From Glandiceps talaboti (lineage: Eukaryota; Hemichordata; Enteropneusta; Spengelidae), in NCBI RefSeq assembly GCF_964340395.1, contig NC_135563.1:16879651-16918150 (forward strand): a DNA stretch of 38,500 nt, in the 5' to 3' direction. The notes beneath the pieces are model-generated. The model was given only the letters and a program-made list of their open reading frames with translations, had not been told where the DNA came from and made no database searches. Positions 23,305-35,149 of this stretch are shown in pieces (the stretch's first letter is position 1; each line of letters begins with the position of its first letter). Both the position numbers and the translations under genes were made by a program.

Positions 23305-23475
23305 ATGTCTTTCAAATTCACCTGTTTTGGAACAATGAGCGACTCAGAAATAACACGGGTACTGAAGACCGGTGGCTCGGAGAAAAATATATCATGTTTG
23401 CTTACTCCATCACCGTGCTCGTCGACGACGCCATCGCAGAAATCAGAAACATGCCAGATTAACATAAAATTGTGA
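23305..23475 (+). CDS. short ORF in a patch open on both strands
   Basis: A 56-codon plus-strand ORF; from its second ATG (23335, A at -3) it begins MSDSEITRVLKTGGSEKNIS and continues Ser/Thr/Pro-rich. The opposite strand is also open (23465-23283, with EPPVFSTRVISESLIVPKQ then CAG|GTGAAT, a plausible donor) and so is 23290-22994. Composition is balanced, so some exon is likely but the strand is undecided. The plus peptide's RVLK-x-GG is faintly like the Jupiter/HN1 RVL-PPGG motif, too weak to name. Confidence 0.3.
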   Translation: MSFKFTCFGTMSDSEITRVLKTGGSEKNISCLLTPSPCSSTTPSQKSETCQINIKL

Positions 23476-23479
23476 CGGG

Positions 23480-25680
23480 TTTGTTCTCATTGCAGTCTAA
23501 ATCAACATTATGGGAGGCACCGATAAAATTATGTAATTAAAAGCTTTTTTGAACGTCGCGTTGCACAAATCATGAAAATTTGCTTAAAAGTGTCATGCAA
23601 TTTGACTCGCAGAATTGATACAATGCGAAGTGATCAAATGTTAGACTCATAAATAGGGGCCTATTATGGTTTAGTTTCGTGTTCTGTTTATACAGTTGCA
23701 AAGAATAGAAACGCCGTGAAAAGATCACGGATCTGTTTCACTCTATACCAAACACGGCTTAACGCAACATTTGTTCAAGTTCATTGTCAATTTACCCAAT
23801 GTTTGTTAGAAGTCCATATATTTGTACAGTCTGCATCATTGCCTATAGACGTTATCAAAACACACTTGAACACCCAGAACATGAATGAAAAATAAAGAAC
23901 TGCGGGTTCGTGACTAGAATACATTATGTCATTTAAATCGATGATTGACAGGTGATATATTTCACGAATAAAAGAATTATTATTTGTACTTCTGAAACAA
24001 ATATAATTATTCGATACATGTTTATAGCTTTATCAGACGCTAGTATGAATTGCCTTGCACTGATTAGTGACTGTTTGTAGCGGAAGGGACATAGGGTAGT
24101 GGTGATATTTCGGAGAAAATACGTTTAATTTGACATCCGTGAGTGGTCGTTAATATTTCTAATGTTGATGCATTCTACCCAAATAACGAGGTCCAATGTA
24201 AGGTGAGAAAGCTGTCGGCATGTTTTTACAAATAAAAATACTCGTTTTCTATTACATATTGTTTAATACCTTATGTGTATTAGTTGATCGAAGCGTATAA
24301 TAACAGCAATGTCTCATCAAATATGTATGACGCCCTCTGAGTCAACGTTTAGACTTTTTTAATGTTATGTATATTAGAAGGTGTTCCAGTTGCCAACAAC
24401 TTAAACGTAATGCGCCGGCTATGTCAACTTTTTGACTTAGTACGGAAATCACATATCCAGCATTGTATGAGTAAAATGTACACTAACGTCAAATCACACT
24501 GTTGTCATGGAAACAGACGTTAAGGTTAACAATTGTTCATATTTCAACAGGATACTGCTACGAGGATAAATTTTGTAATACCAACAATTTATCATAATTT
24601 GGAAATATTAATTTTAAAAATTCAACTTTTATGAATCGTACGCGTTGTAATCATGTTAAGTCATAAGGGATGAACTTTCACCTCCGGACAAATAAGAGCT
24701 TGCGAATACTACTACTACACCTATTTTTACGAGTGTATTAAATACAAGTTGAACTGTCACAATGGTGATTAACTTGTTACATCAACAAAACAAAAATCAA
24801 GAATTCTTTCTGATAGCCTAAATAGCTAGGTTGCAGTATCAAGCAATTCATGATACTAGCCAAATTATTCTCCCTGAATAAAAATTAGGAATGATCATTA
24901 AAATTGTGATTTTAAAACTGGCAAACGCACATCATCCCTTGGTCTGAAGTACCGTGGCGTCATAAACACACCAATAATGATTTATTGCCCTGTGCCACAT
25001 ACTATGAAGCCAGGAAAGAATTTTGTTTCTTTCACTTCCCTTTGATCCACTTTGAAACAAACCCAGTGTCACAAAGTGTAAGAAGAATGCAACAAGAAGG
25101 AGTGGTGCTCATTAGCATTCCAGTAAAAATGACTCATTTTTGGTATTTGGATTTTCGATTTGAGAAATGTGCCAACACCACAAAACTAACTTTAAATCAC
25201 CTGTCATTCTAAACGTTGATATGCTTAATATGACTTATCGATTAAAATTTCTTTAAAAAAACGAATTATTTTATTTCTCTAGATAGTTAAGATTTTCACT
25301 AGGTCGTCATTAGTCACGCACCAATGTCAACAAAAATCCAAATCGACTCATTTTCGGACAATAAATTCATATGATAAACTATAATTATGCACTGAATTGT
25401 TATAATAATACATAGTAGAAAGATCGAGGCAACAGAAACCATTTCAAATACTAGTACTAGTAATCAGAACTTTTCCTAACCTAGCCGTTTGACACTAGAA
25501 AGCTTAGGTGTTAGCTAGCCACCACTACGACAGGTTAACACGTTTCTTTCGTTTTTTACCGTGCGATTGCTAGTATTACAGTGTGATACACTCTCGAATC
25601 ATTCCAATCCAACACAGTATACTCGTACATTTTTAAAAGTAAGTTATTCTTGTCTATTTTCGTTACTCGATTCCTTTGTT
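23480..25680. other. gene-poor AT-rich DNA
   Basis: No supported gene. The 75-codon plus-strand frame at 24985-25212 has no recognisable motif. An X-box variant GTTGTCATGGAAAC lies at 24501-24514. Confidence 0.5.
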
Positions 25681-25691
25681 GGTCAGTTGTT

Positions 25692-25748
25692 TGTCTTTTG
25701 GTTGGTTGGTTCCTTGGTCTGTCGGTCGGTCGGTTGGTTGGTTGGTTA
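25692..25748. repeat. degenerate (GGTT)/(GGTC)n repeat
   Basis: Tetranucleotide units GGTT and GGTC interspersed over about 57 bp. Confidence 0.8.
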
Positions 25749-25803
25749 GCTGGCCAATACTAACTGTAGTAACAGACGTTGGTGAGTTGCATAAACTTGA
25801 TGA

Positions 25804-26043
25804 ATGGTTTCCATTTTCGAAAAAAATGACGAAATCGGAGAACACCAGATAAAATTGCAACGTGTCCCTGTATGTGGAGCGGCGATGGAGAACGGGGTAT
25901 TACAGACGAATGGAATTGTTTATACACATTCACCAGCGTGTGTGTGTACGTGTGCTTGTGACTTGGGTGACAATTTTCATGAGACAGGGTTCGTAAACAG
26001 GCCTAATATATATATATATATTAGGGAGGGGATCTCTTTATGA
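25804..26043 (+). CDS. weak short ORF
   Basis: 79 codons from ATG, beginning MVSIFEKNDEIGEHQIKLQR, moderately balanced in composition up to about 25920, then running into GT-rich and TA-rich simple sequence, so the C-terminal half is unlikely to be real. No family recognised. Confidence 0.12.
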   Translation: MVSIFEKNDEIGEHQIKLQRVPVCGAAMENGVLQTNGIVYTHSPACVCTCACDLGDNFHETGFVNRPNIYIYIREGISL

Positions 26044-26049
26044 ATATTA

Positions 26050-27660
26050 AGGTGTAGAGTGATATGTTGTATTTCTTGGCCTGTTGTTTTGCTAAGAAAA
26101 TATCACATGAATCCTGCTGTGTATCAAACACTCAACACTGTCAAACTTAGGTTTATCGTAAAACCTGAACGGTACGTATACTATATCACCTGTGGGTAAA
26201 CGACTTTGTGTAGCAGTACGCATATAATGGTACAAAAAAATCCTTTGAAAGAAACTTTTGCGTTCGCACCCTAAAATCAGTTGCCCAACGTGATCACGAC
26301 GTCAACCTGTTACTGTTCTACTTATGGATAAAATAGACCTCTAATTGACATGTATAATGTCGCAATTATTGGTATGTTAACAGTTTTCAGTGAATATATT
26401 GTCGATTGTCTGATTGATACCAGTTACAGCAATTGCAGCCTTAATCGAAGTTCATGAAAAATGCAAGTGATGGTAAATTTAATCTTAAGTATATACAACA
26501 TGAACCTTTTTAGCATGCTGTAAAAACTGAAAATATGGCAAAAACATATGAATGTAGATTGGGTTAACTGATGACTACGGTGGAAGGAAATTCGTCTCGT
26601 CTTTTGGACTGTGTTTTTTCCTCTATGGTTATGAACAGAAACAATGCAGTAACCAGGAATGACTTTTTTCGTTATTCAATCCGGAAGCTTAAAATGACTC
26701 ATGTTTTTTTTCACTGAGTTCACACACGTAAACAAGACAGTAAACGCTTTGGCTGCAGGCATCTTATATATTATCGAATCATTCAAGTGAGTGGAGAAAT
26801 ATAGCTACGTCACTCACTTAGCACGAAAGTGGGAGAATGAGACCAACGGAAATTGAGTCAGATATGAGTTGTAGAAATCTAATACTAACGTCTTTGATCG
26901 ACGCACAAACAATTTCAGAGAAATGTTTATAGTGGTATGCATTTACTTGTAAAGTGTTATTGTATATGGTTAAATGAGGTCATTGGTGACGTTGCGTTTT
27001 GTTGTGAGGATTGTATTACGTGAGCTATAATCACTGGTGTGTGTTCAACAAGGGAACGTTGTACAAACTGTGTGTACATACTTCTGAATCACTAGGGAAA
27101 GACTGCAACAGAACTTAGATTCAATTAAATTTTCCACATTCTTATGAAAATCAGGAAGACTGCACTGCCTGTTAATTCAACTTATCGTCTGCCAGCGCTG
27201 CCCAGTGACGAATCAACAGGTGGCATATGATGCCAAGTGAGTTACATTTGGGTAAAATACATGACTGATAAGACTAGAGCATTCAATTTATAATGCCTCG
27301 TCACACAATATGTTAGGGCTTACTTTTTCTCTTTCCAAAATTGTTGTTTTCTGGGGGGAGGGTTATTAGACATGTTGTTCTCGTGATATGAAAGAGTACA
27401 AACTTATGCACTCAGGCAAAAATCTGAGAGTGACAACCCGACAAAATGTGATCGATATCTCAGCTAGCTGTCGGCATTGACCATAATTCACACACTTTCC
27501 GTATCGTTTGTTATTCGTATCAGTCAGTGCAAACTTCATAGCAATTATTATTCTTTTTTTTGTCCCAGGGACACCAAATTTCTAATTGCACTACAGAGGC
27601 CTAGAGCTGCACTTTGAGGCACTCTCCGATAAACAAGTACAAAAAGTACAAACAAATAAG
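26050..27660. other. gene-poor AT-rich DNA
   Basis: Nothing convincing was seen on either strand. Confidence 0.55.
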
Positions 27661-27670
27661 TTTGCATTCT

Positions 27671-27730
27671 ACAAACAAACAAACAAACAAACAAACATAC
27701 ATACATACATACATACATACATACATACAT

Positions 27731-27821
<91 letters not shown>

Positions 27822-27973
27822 TACATACATACATACATACATACATACATACATACATACATACATACATACATACATACATACATACATACATACATAC
27901 ATACATACATACATACATACATACATACATACATACATACATACAAACAAACAAACAAACAAAACAAACAAAC
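27671..27973. repeat. phase-locked five-block ANAC tetranucleotide array
   Basis: Consecutive blocks AAAC x6 (27673-27696), ATAC x9 (27697-27732), AGAC x22 (27733-27820), ATAC x31 (27821-27944), AAAC x4 (27945-27960), then after a 1-nt A insertion AAAC x3. Every unit is A-N-A-C in one register; only the second base changes, in the nested order A, T, G, T, A. Long ORFs on both strands here are repeat artefacts. Confidence 0.98.
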
Positions 27974-28046
27974 ACGTCGATAACTTTCGTGTATATGTTG
28001 TTACGTTTACCTGTGATTGAAATGATACAATTCCTCACATAAAAAC

Positions 28047-28077
28047 AAATTTCATATAATAGAATTATATGAAATTT
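28047..28077. repeat. perfect AT-rich hairpin
   Basis: 14-bp perfect arms with a 3-nt loop. Confidence 0.85.
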
Positions 28078-28842
28078 TAGTGTTTTGAAGCCCCATACGC
28101 AGAACTTCAGTTTATTGAACTTTCAACTGTGCCTGTATCAGATTGTAGTCATTTCAAAATTACTCTTCCCGTCAAAACAATCCGAAATTCTAGTATTTTT
28201 ATTATCACCATGGTAACTATTTTAGAGTCAATATTATTTAACTGCCTCCTCTCAGTTTTTATGACTAAAACTAAATCGTACCAATTCGGACCCCCTTTTC
28301 CATTAAACGGTAGCATGGGCATTGACCTCTGTCACGGAGTTTAATTAAAACCATAGCAACTGTGTTGCAAGATGTCTGTAAAAAAAACTTCGTAAGAATA
28401 GAACAGAAGATCTTCAACAAATAGAACTTGAAGAAAAGCCAGCAGTAAACAAGTCTTAAAGCCAACATTCTAGGAAACAGCTTACTCCTATATCACTATA
28501 ACAGTAGTCGTCTCTCTTCTACAGGTGTTTGTGTCTACGATTAATTATGAGTTCATTACACTGTACGTCTTAAAGAAAGTACTTGATGGTTTCCTTTTGT
28601 TACTCAATGACCAGAATGACTATGTGTGTAAATATTGCAGGTCAAGGAATCCACTACCTTGAGTAGTTTCAGGAATACAGCGCGTCATGATTCGTGCTAA
28701 GAACAATCCTAAGTATACACGATGCAAGTCTTGACAAATCCTTGATTTTTATCTTGGAGTACTATTGTGGTAACGCGACAAATCAACAACATAGCGACTC
28801 CAAATTCGTAGTGTGTTAGTCGTGCAAGTTGATAAACTGAGT

Positions 28843-28959
<117 letters not shown>

Positions 28960-29008
28960 TGACTATGTGACTGTATACTATAAGCTAAAATCTGGTCTGT
29001 GCGTTGAA

Positions 29009-29083
29009 TTCCACATTTATTTCACTGGAGGAGTTCCACATTTATTTCACTGGAGGAGTTCCACATTTATTTCACTGGAGGAA
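29009..29083. repeat. 25-bp tandem repeat, three copies
   Basis: Three identical 25-bp units (starts 29009, 29034, 29059; core TTCCACATTTATTTCACTGG), 50 bp after the (TA)n tract. Confidence 0.95.
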
Positions 29084-29089
29084 AACTAG

Positions 29090-30815
29090 TGAAAACAAAT
29101 TAAATAGAGATCAAAATGATATCAAATTTTAGTCATTTTATAATCTAACATGTGCTAAATATTGTCGATTTCCTTGAAAATAAACCCAGTATTTCTGTTA
29201 TTTTTTTAAACGGACCAGGTACAAGCTTTCACATGGCAAAGTTTGGAGAGAATTGAACAACTTTGATTTTCAGGGAAATTTATCCCAGATGTGTAGTGTA
29301 TCTTAAAACTGCATGTGTTCATCAAGTAACCAAAGATGTATTCACTATAAAATGAGTCAAATACTTACAAAACGTCATTGTAAAGTTTAAATCTTGAGCG
29401 AAAACTTTGGTTTTGAATCTGTCGCTATTTAAAACTGCACTAGTTTGTAACTGTAGAACAATTTGTCGATCGGATAACCAAATACCAATATTAAAACACT
29501 GTGCATGTTAATCAGAGGTCGATATTATCCATTATTAGTACTTTGAAATCATGATCACCGTAACGGCTGAGGTCGCTGATTTTTGTATGCTGACCCAAAA
29601 ATCAATTTAATTTGATTAAATCTATCGTGTATACAGCTACAAAAAAAACACGTTCACCCACACGTGATGAAATACTGTTCACAGTGTATGATATTACAAG
29701 TAAGTTATTGAGCTTAGCAAAACATTTTTTTTTTAAACTTCCAGTTGCAGCTAGTGCGCCTTTTAAGATTTCGGAGTTGAGTACTCTTGTTGTTGTTGTT
29801 TGCTTTTATCCACGATGGTTGGAATACACGTCAATATGCTGTTCTGTCATTCATTCATTCATCATGAAGGAAATGTCTCCTCACCAAAATACGTACTATG
29901 CTTACTTTATACGTCACGAAATACCTGTTTGAAATTAACATGTTTCAACTTGTTTGGGAGACCATGAGACGATCACCGACATTGCGAACTCTGACTTCAA
30001 ACAAATTCTTAGCACTTCATCTTTTTAAATAAAACATTTATCATCATGGTGGCATGTAATTAAGGTTACGAATAACTTTGATAGAAAGCGTTAATGGACA
30101 TTGTATCAAATTAAGTCATTCTGAAGGACTGCACTTGATATAAACTAGAGGGAATTAAAACACAGTTTTAATGCGTCTACTTACAGTACGTTCAAGCACT
30201 TGCTTGTTTGTCGTTTGTCTAGTGTCCTTGGCAGTGACAAGCGGTAGCGCCCTGGGTTATTTCTTAGGAAACCACTCGAAGGTTACCTTTCCTTTGTTGT
30301 AGTCTGTAATCTATTAAAGTGCGACAATTTTGAAAATAACCATATTTAGTTAATATCTCGGTGGCCCTTTACCTTGGAAAAACCTATGTCTAAGTGTAAA
30401 CATACCTTCATAGCTCTAACCTCGCATAGAATGCAAGAGAATGACTGATTGAAATCTGCCCCCACCCACTACCCCCTGTTCCTTATCAGAAACCATGAAA
30501 TTACAGAAGAAAGTTACATTAAAACACATTATTACTCCAAACTTGTTTTCAATTCGACATATTTCATAATTCAGAAATCATGAGATGAGACACGTGGATT
30601 ATATATAGGAGATTTTTTTTTCAAGTATTTCACCTGAATAGTCCTTCCAGCTAAGTATTTATCACTAGTACTTACAATAATTCTGTATCTGAACTACACC
30701 TAAACAAAGACATGTAGTTCAAAGCAAAACAATGTGAACAACAATTTGCCAGTAATTTTTCTTTCGGAATTTCCATTTTTTTGGAAGCAAACATACAATT
30801 GGAAAAACTATATCA
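29090..30815. other. gene-poor AT-rich DNA
   Basis: The 106-codon frame at 29612-29932 has no recognised motif and contains homopolymer runs; otherwise nothing was seen. Confidence 0.5.
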
Positions 30816-30817
30816 CG

Positions 30818-30956
<139 letters not shown>

Positions 30957-31038
30957 AAGTCAGTGGTAAGATTTGTCCGTAGTACAGTGCTCGATACGTC
31001 TGCACGCAGAGCGGAGTATATGTTGAGGGTAGAAGAAA

Positions 31039-31105
31039 ATCAAGTCGGGTTTTTCGTCTCTACAAGCCTGTTTCGTGAGTAAATCACTCGTCAGGAGATG
31101 TTGAT
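31039..31105 (-). ncRNA. type I hammerhead ribozyme (left arm, opposite strand)
   Basis: Mirror copy of the right-arm ribozyme. On the minus strand the core runs from 31094, GAA is at 31074-31072, and the predicted cut follows 31061. It differs at one base: T replaces C at 31098 (minus strand), which lets stem I pair 4 bp at the core (CUC plus U with GAG plus A) instead of 3. This copy therefore looks slightly better folded than the right-arm one. Confidence 0.83.
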
Positions 31106-31119
31106 GTACTTAGCTGTAC

Positions 31120-31186
31120 ATCAACACCTCCTGACGAGTGATTTACTCACGAAACAGGCTTGTAGAGACGAAAAACCCGACTTGAT
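31120..31186 (+). ncRNA. type I hammerhead ribozyme (right arm)
   Basis: Core CUGACGA at 31131-31137 (C3-A9), stem II GUGA/UCAC (31138-31141 with 31147-31150, G10.1-C11.1 present) with loop UUUAC, GAA at 31151-31153 (G12-A14), stem III ACA/UGU (31154-31156 with 31161-31163) with loop GGCU, and H17 = A at 31164, so the predicted cut is after 31164. Stem I is CUC/GAG next to the core, an internal loop, then AUCAA/UUGAU (31120-31124 with 31182-31186). Every invariant core position is satisfied. The 3-bp stem III matches the minimal forms found in retroelements, which often work best as dimers. Confidence 0.85.
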
Positions 31187-31199
31187 TTTCTTCTACCCT

Positions 31200-31203
<4 letters not shown>

Positions 31204-31245
<42 letters not shown>
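31204..31245. repeat. (TA)n microsatellite
   Basis: About 42 bp of TA, continuous with the end of the right palindrome arm. Confidence 0.97.
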
Positions 31246-31247
<2 letters not shown>

Positions 31248-31249
31248 TT

Positions 31250-34200
31250 TTTTCTCGAAATTGTGCCTTCAAGTAAGAAGGTGTGTTTTTCCAACTGGTT
31301 GTTGCCTTCATTAGAATCGTTCAACTTCTTATAATTATTACTATTTCTAGTATAGTTTTATCACTTACTGTTGACACTTCGTGGGTCATATAATTTTAAA
31401 AGTCCCATGTTCATACTTAAAATCGTTAACTTGGGAAGTGAAAAGTGGTCAATAAATGTCATTTTATGAAGCAGTAAATTCGCTTTTGTAAACTCGCACC
31501 CAACATGTTCATTTATTTTTTTTCTTTTGTATTTCTTTATGGCCAACCATTTTCACTCGTCAAATTAGTGGGCTTATAAAAAGGAAAAGTTTAGACACTG
31601 TATTTCGGATATGGAACTGCAGACTTTTTCAGTTAATTATAGATAAAACTATTACGTAGACGATATTGCACATATTTGAAAAATGTCCCAAGAATTCGAC
31701 ATTGTTCAGATAGCTGTTTTAAAAGAAGATAAAGGGTCATTTTAGACCGGTGGAAAATAACACCTGCAAAACGCTACCCAACCAGAACCATTTATTGTTA
31801 TGATATTTATCAAACTTAGTCAAATTTTATCTTTAAAAAAATAAAGTGTGTTGCAGATACATGTATATAAATACTGGGAAATCCTATGACCGGAATGTTT
31901 ACCACAACGTCAAATTTTATATCAATTAGAATTTGTTTTTCTGTCAAACGCCATGATAATTCGTCACCTTGACCTAAGATGTATTGTACAACAAAAGTGT
32001 AGTGTCTTGATGTTGATTTGCCTCCAGCAGTGCTGAGACATAAGAGAAGCAGTCATGCGATGCCTGCATCAGGTGTTCTCAATTGTTCTTCAGCACGTAA
32101 GCCACATATCCACTACACTTAGGCACCAAGTGATAGCGTACCATGGCTTGCTATTTTTGTGAGACGCGCTCTGGCAAGGTGACTCGTAGTTTGATATCGA
32201 TAATATAATCCACTTTGCATCAAGTTCCTTTTACATTCCACAGTACACAAAACTGTTAGGGCAGATGTTTTTCAAAACATATGTCATTGCTTTAGGCCTT
32301 TGAATTCATTCCAACCACGATTGAAGTTATACATACGAATAGAGATCACTATTAAGGTATTGTCATTGGAAAAATAAGCCATGTCCATGAACGTAAATTG
32401 ACATTGTACAATTTTAGACTTGTTTACGGAAATAAACGAGCTAGGACACATGCATGGTCGTGACTACGAAGTTTACAACAACAATGGATACTATATTAGG
32501 AAAATATATTATTTCCAGCGTGAATTTCCGTTCAATTTAAACTAAAAGGGGTTGTTCGTGTTTATTTTTACTTTATCGAAATAAATGTTCGGGGAGAATT
32601 GTTTTTAAATTCGACCATTGTAGATTTGGGGGTCGTTCATATCTGTCTGTGAGTTCTTCTCTGGTCTATTAATTCTTTTTTACAGGAGATTTCATTAGTT
32701 TTAAACGTTTAGGAATTTAAAGCGAAAGTGTAAACGTTGATTTGTAGGTACAGTAGATTTTCTCTCTACACTCATTCCCCGCAGACTGTGCTTCCGGCAC
32801 GATTTTACTGACCGTCTGTATCGGTTCTGTCAATCCAGACTAACCACATTCAATAGTGAGAACCTAATCAAAGTCAGTTAAAAAGTAACTGATGATTGTT
32901 GACTGCAAGAAGTATTGTAATAGTTTGCGATTCACACTAACGTGTGAATGTTGCATCATTACAAGTTTGTTTAGACGCGATAAATCAAATGACTGAGTTT
33001 GTTTTGTGTTGCCATGGCAATTTTTCCCAACTTTAATATGGTCATACTTAATACACGGTTAGAAATTAAACTGATTCGGAAGTAACACATTTAATGAAAT
33101 TCAAAGTATGTTCATATATTGAGAATGAAGGTTAACGATGAAGAGTTGTTTTTTTATCATATTTGCAAATAATAGGATATTAACCATTTACCCAGTATGG
33201 CCAAATGCGTCACATTCTAACTTGAGGCAACTTAAAAAGATGAAAAGGGTACATTAATGCCAACGGCTATCACAACAAAAGGTATATTAAATCATCATAA
33301 CACGGAGGTTAATGACACAAAGTATGTGATCACCACAAGTGTCACAATTCCCGTGGAAAGTATACCTAACCATCGGAGTATCCATACCCCTACGCGTGGC
33401 CTTCTTTCAATGGAAATTTCCAATTGCCAACAACACACAAATATGTGTTTGTATTGATGGAAACGCACTGTGGAGTGTTTTCTTTGGCGTAAGTGCCGAT
33501 GGACAAAACTACCACGTCATAGTATGTAATGTCAGACATCACATAATATTCGGTTTCATTTATTTTCTCCCATTTTGAAATAATGATGGATTCATTACAA
33601 GAATTGTTTCCAACTGAAACACTTTGGATGAATTTTGAAATCTTTGCATATTCAAAATGTATGTTTGTTTCTTTTGTTTTATGTGATATTCAGTATTTCT
33701 CCGCTTCTAGAGTGAACTATATTGCGAAGTCAGTGCCAATGAATGAAATATTCAAATTTCCGGTTGTGTTTTTTTTATGATTTCGGTTTAGTTCATGGAG
33801 TCATCGTGTAATGCTACTAGGCACTCAGTAAGTCCGGATCTGCTGTAATTTGTCATTTTTCATTTTGTAAACCAGAGAAACTATTATAGGCACGTTGATT
33901 GAGTTGTTTTTCTTCTGTGTCGAGTTTTCGAATTTCAACTTGGGTAGCCATGTGTGGCAGTATGCGTGTTATTTTTCAATAGACTAAACTTGCGATTAAA
34001 TTGACCAATTGTACGCCTTCATTGAGTAGGTACGAAGAGTTCGTTGTCATAATAAGTATTATAATTTGCCTCATTTCACGAACTCCCTGCGTGTACTGCT
34101 AGAGAACAATTGACTTTCGGGATCGCCTTTGCAGTCAGACGTGAGTAGCAGCGTATCAAGGTCTCTAGAGAAAAATAAAATCAGATGAACATGGTCATGA

Positions 34201-34440
34201 AATTACCGTAGCTTGACACCCCCGGGGAAATTCCCAACGGAAATCTTGTATATAATACAAAATAAACTTTCCACTTTTTGTTCCATAATGAATGAAATTT
34301 GTCATATTTGAATGTTATTTTTTCTGAGCATCACCCAAAAAGGAGAAAAGTTTACAAAAAGGGTCAAAATTTAAAAAACAACTCAATACAGCTGTTCTGA
34401 GCGTTTCCATCGTTACGGCAGGTTGAATGACTCGAACCAA
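31250..34440. other. gene-poor AT-rich DNA upstream of gene B
   Basis: No supported gene. Overlapping short frames at 33257-33578 have no recognised motif. An X-box is annotated separately. Confidence 0.5.
33008..33021. promoter_or_regulatory. RFX X-box-like palindrome
   Basis: GTTGCCATGGCAAT, one base from the perfect inverted X-box; 1.6 kb upstream of the gene B TATA box. Confidence 0.45.
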
Positions 34441-34472
34441 CCCTAATACGCATGTGCAGAAAGTCCGTGTTT

Positions 34473-34653
34473 GATTGGGTTCATCGGATCGTGTTTGGTC
34501 GTCCAGGCTTTCGCTCCATTTGCGTCATCACCCTATAGGTTTCCTTCACATGTAAATAAGACTATAGTCTGCGTTGTGCCGCGGGGGCTTTTATGTCCAG
34601 TCACCCTTGTCAACTTTCTATAGTCTTGCATACCACGTCGCTGAGTATATAAG
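34473..34653 (+). promoter_or_regulatory. gene B promoter
   Basis: TATATAAG at 34646-34653 places a start near 34675-34685. Upstream are an inverted CCAAT box (ATTGG, 34474-34478), TTGCGTCA (34520-34527, reading TGACGCAA on the other strand, a C/EBP-ATF composite type), and three CTATAG-centred elements (about 34542, the 12-bp palindrome AGACTATAGTCT at 34559-34570, and 34619). The TATA box plus a bZIP site would fit an inducible gene; that is inference. Confidence 0.6.
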
Positions 34654-34679
34654 AGTAGGCTTTCATCAAGACATCTCTG

Positions 34680-34777
34680 CTACCGAGTACAGTCCAGTAA
34701 CGTGTCAGCAAGTCGTCAGAAGCGTTCAACTCTTCTGAATTTTGTTGGATAATTACACTATCGAGTGTTTTGCTCAG
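34680..34777 (+). other. gene B non-coding exon 1
   Basis: From the TATA-inferred start (approximate) to donor CTCAG|GTGAGT at 34777/34778. No long ORF; there is no ATG between the inferred start and the donor. Confidence 0.55.
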
Positions 34778-35125
34778 GTGAGTTTACATTATCATATCAT
34801 CAATTAACGTGACAGTAAGTATAACGCTACTGTCCACTACCCGAGTTCTTTTTTATTCCCTCATTCAACTTCAGAGACGCGGAGAACTGAAAGTGTTCGT
34901 ATTGACTTGTCAGTGTGTGTGTTTTGTAAATACAAAAAAAAAAGAAAATACAGCCTTGACTTATTCCAATTGTGAAATCGCATCACTGCCAAAATTTGTA
35001 AGATCAAAGACACTGGCTTCGTAAAGTTTAGTGTAAACAGCTATGGTTCTATTTCACGGTTGGTGGTTTTATTTTTGAAACGTTTGTTTCTGACTTTTAA
35101 TCGGTCTTTTGTTTGCCGTTTACAG
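34778..35125 (+). other. gene B 5'UTR intron
   Basis: 348 nt from GTGAGT to a pyrimidine-rich acceptor ending TTTGCCGTTTACAG at 35125. It explains why the open frame's first 30 codons, which start at a TTG and look hydrophobic, are not protein. Confidence 0.7.
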
Positions 35126-35149
35126 ATCGGACTCCATTTCATCGACCTC

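Larger units (their letters stand above)
31017..31208. mobile_element. foldback element: 93-nt inverted repeat carrying two hammerhead ribozymes
   Basis: Arms 31017-31109 and 31116-31208 are reverse complements at 92 of 93 positions (mismatch 31098/31127), around a 6-nt loop TTAGCT. Each arm encodes a hammerhead ribozyme reading outward from the centre. The outermost 5 bp are TATAT, and the right arm runs directly into (TA)n at 31204-31245. Hammerheads of this type are known from Penelope-like retroelements and retrozymes, where opposed truncated copies are common; that origin is inferred. No reverse-transcriptase frame is present, so this is a remnant or a non-autonomous unit. High arm identity implies a recent event or gene conversion. 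Confidence 0.85.

Noticed and set aside
28047-28077. Perfect hairpin as an intrinsic transcription terminator
   Set aside because: The window is eukaryotic nuclear DNA, where such terminators are not used; there is no adjacent gene.
35060-35149. First 30 codons of the gene B open frame
   Set aside because: Begins at TTG, is intron sequence ending in a pyrimidine-rich acceptor at 35125, followed by UTR up to ATG 35150.
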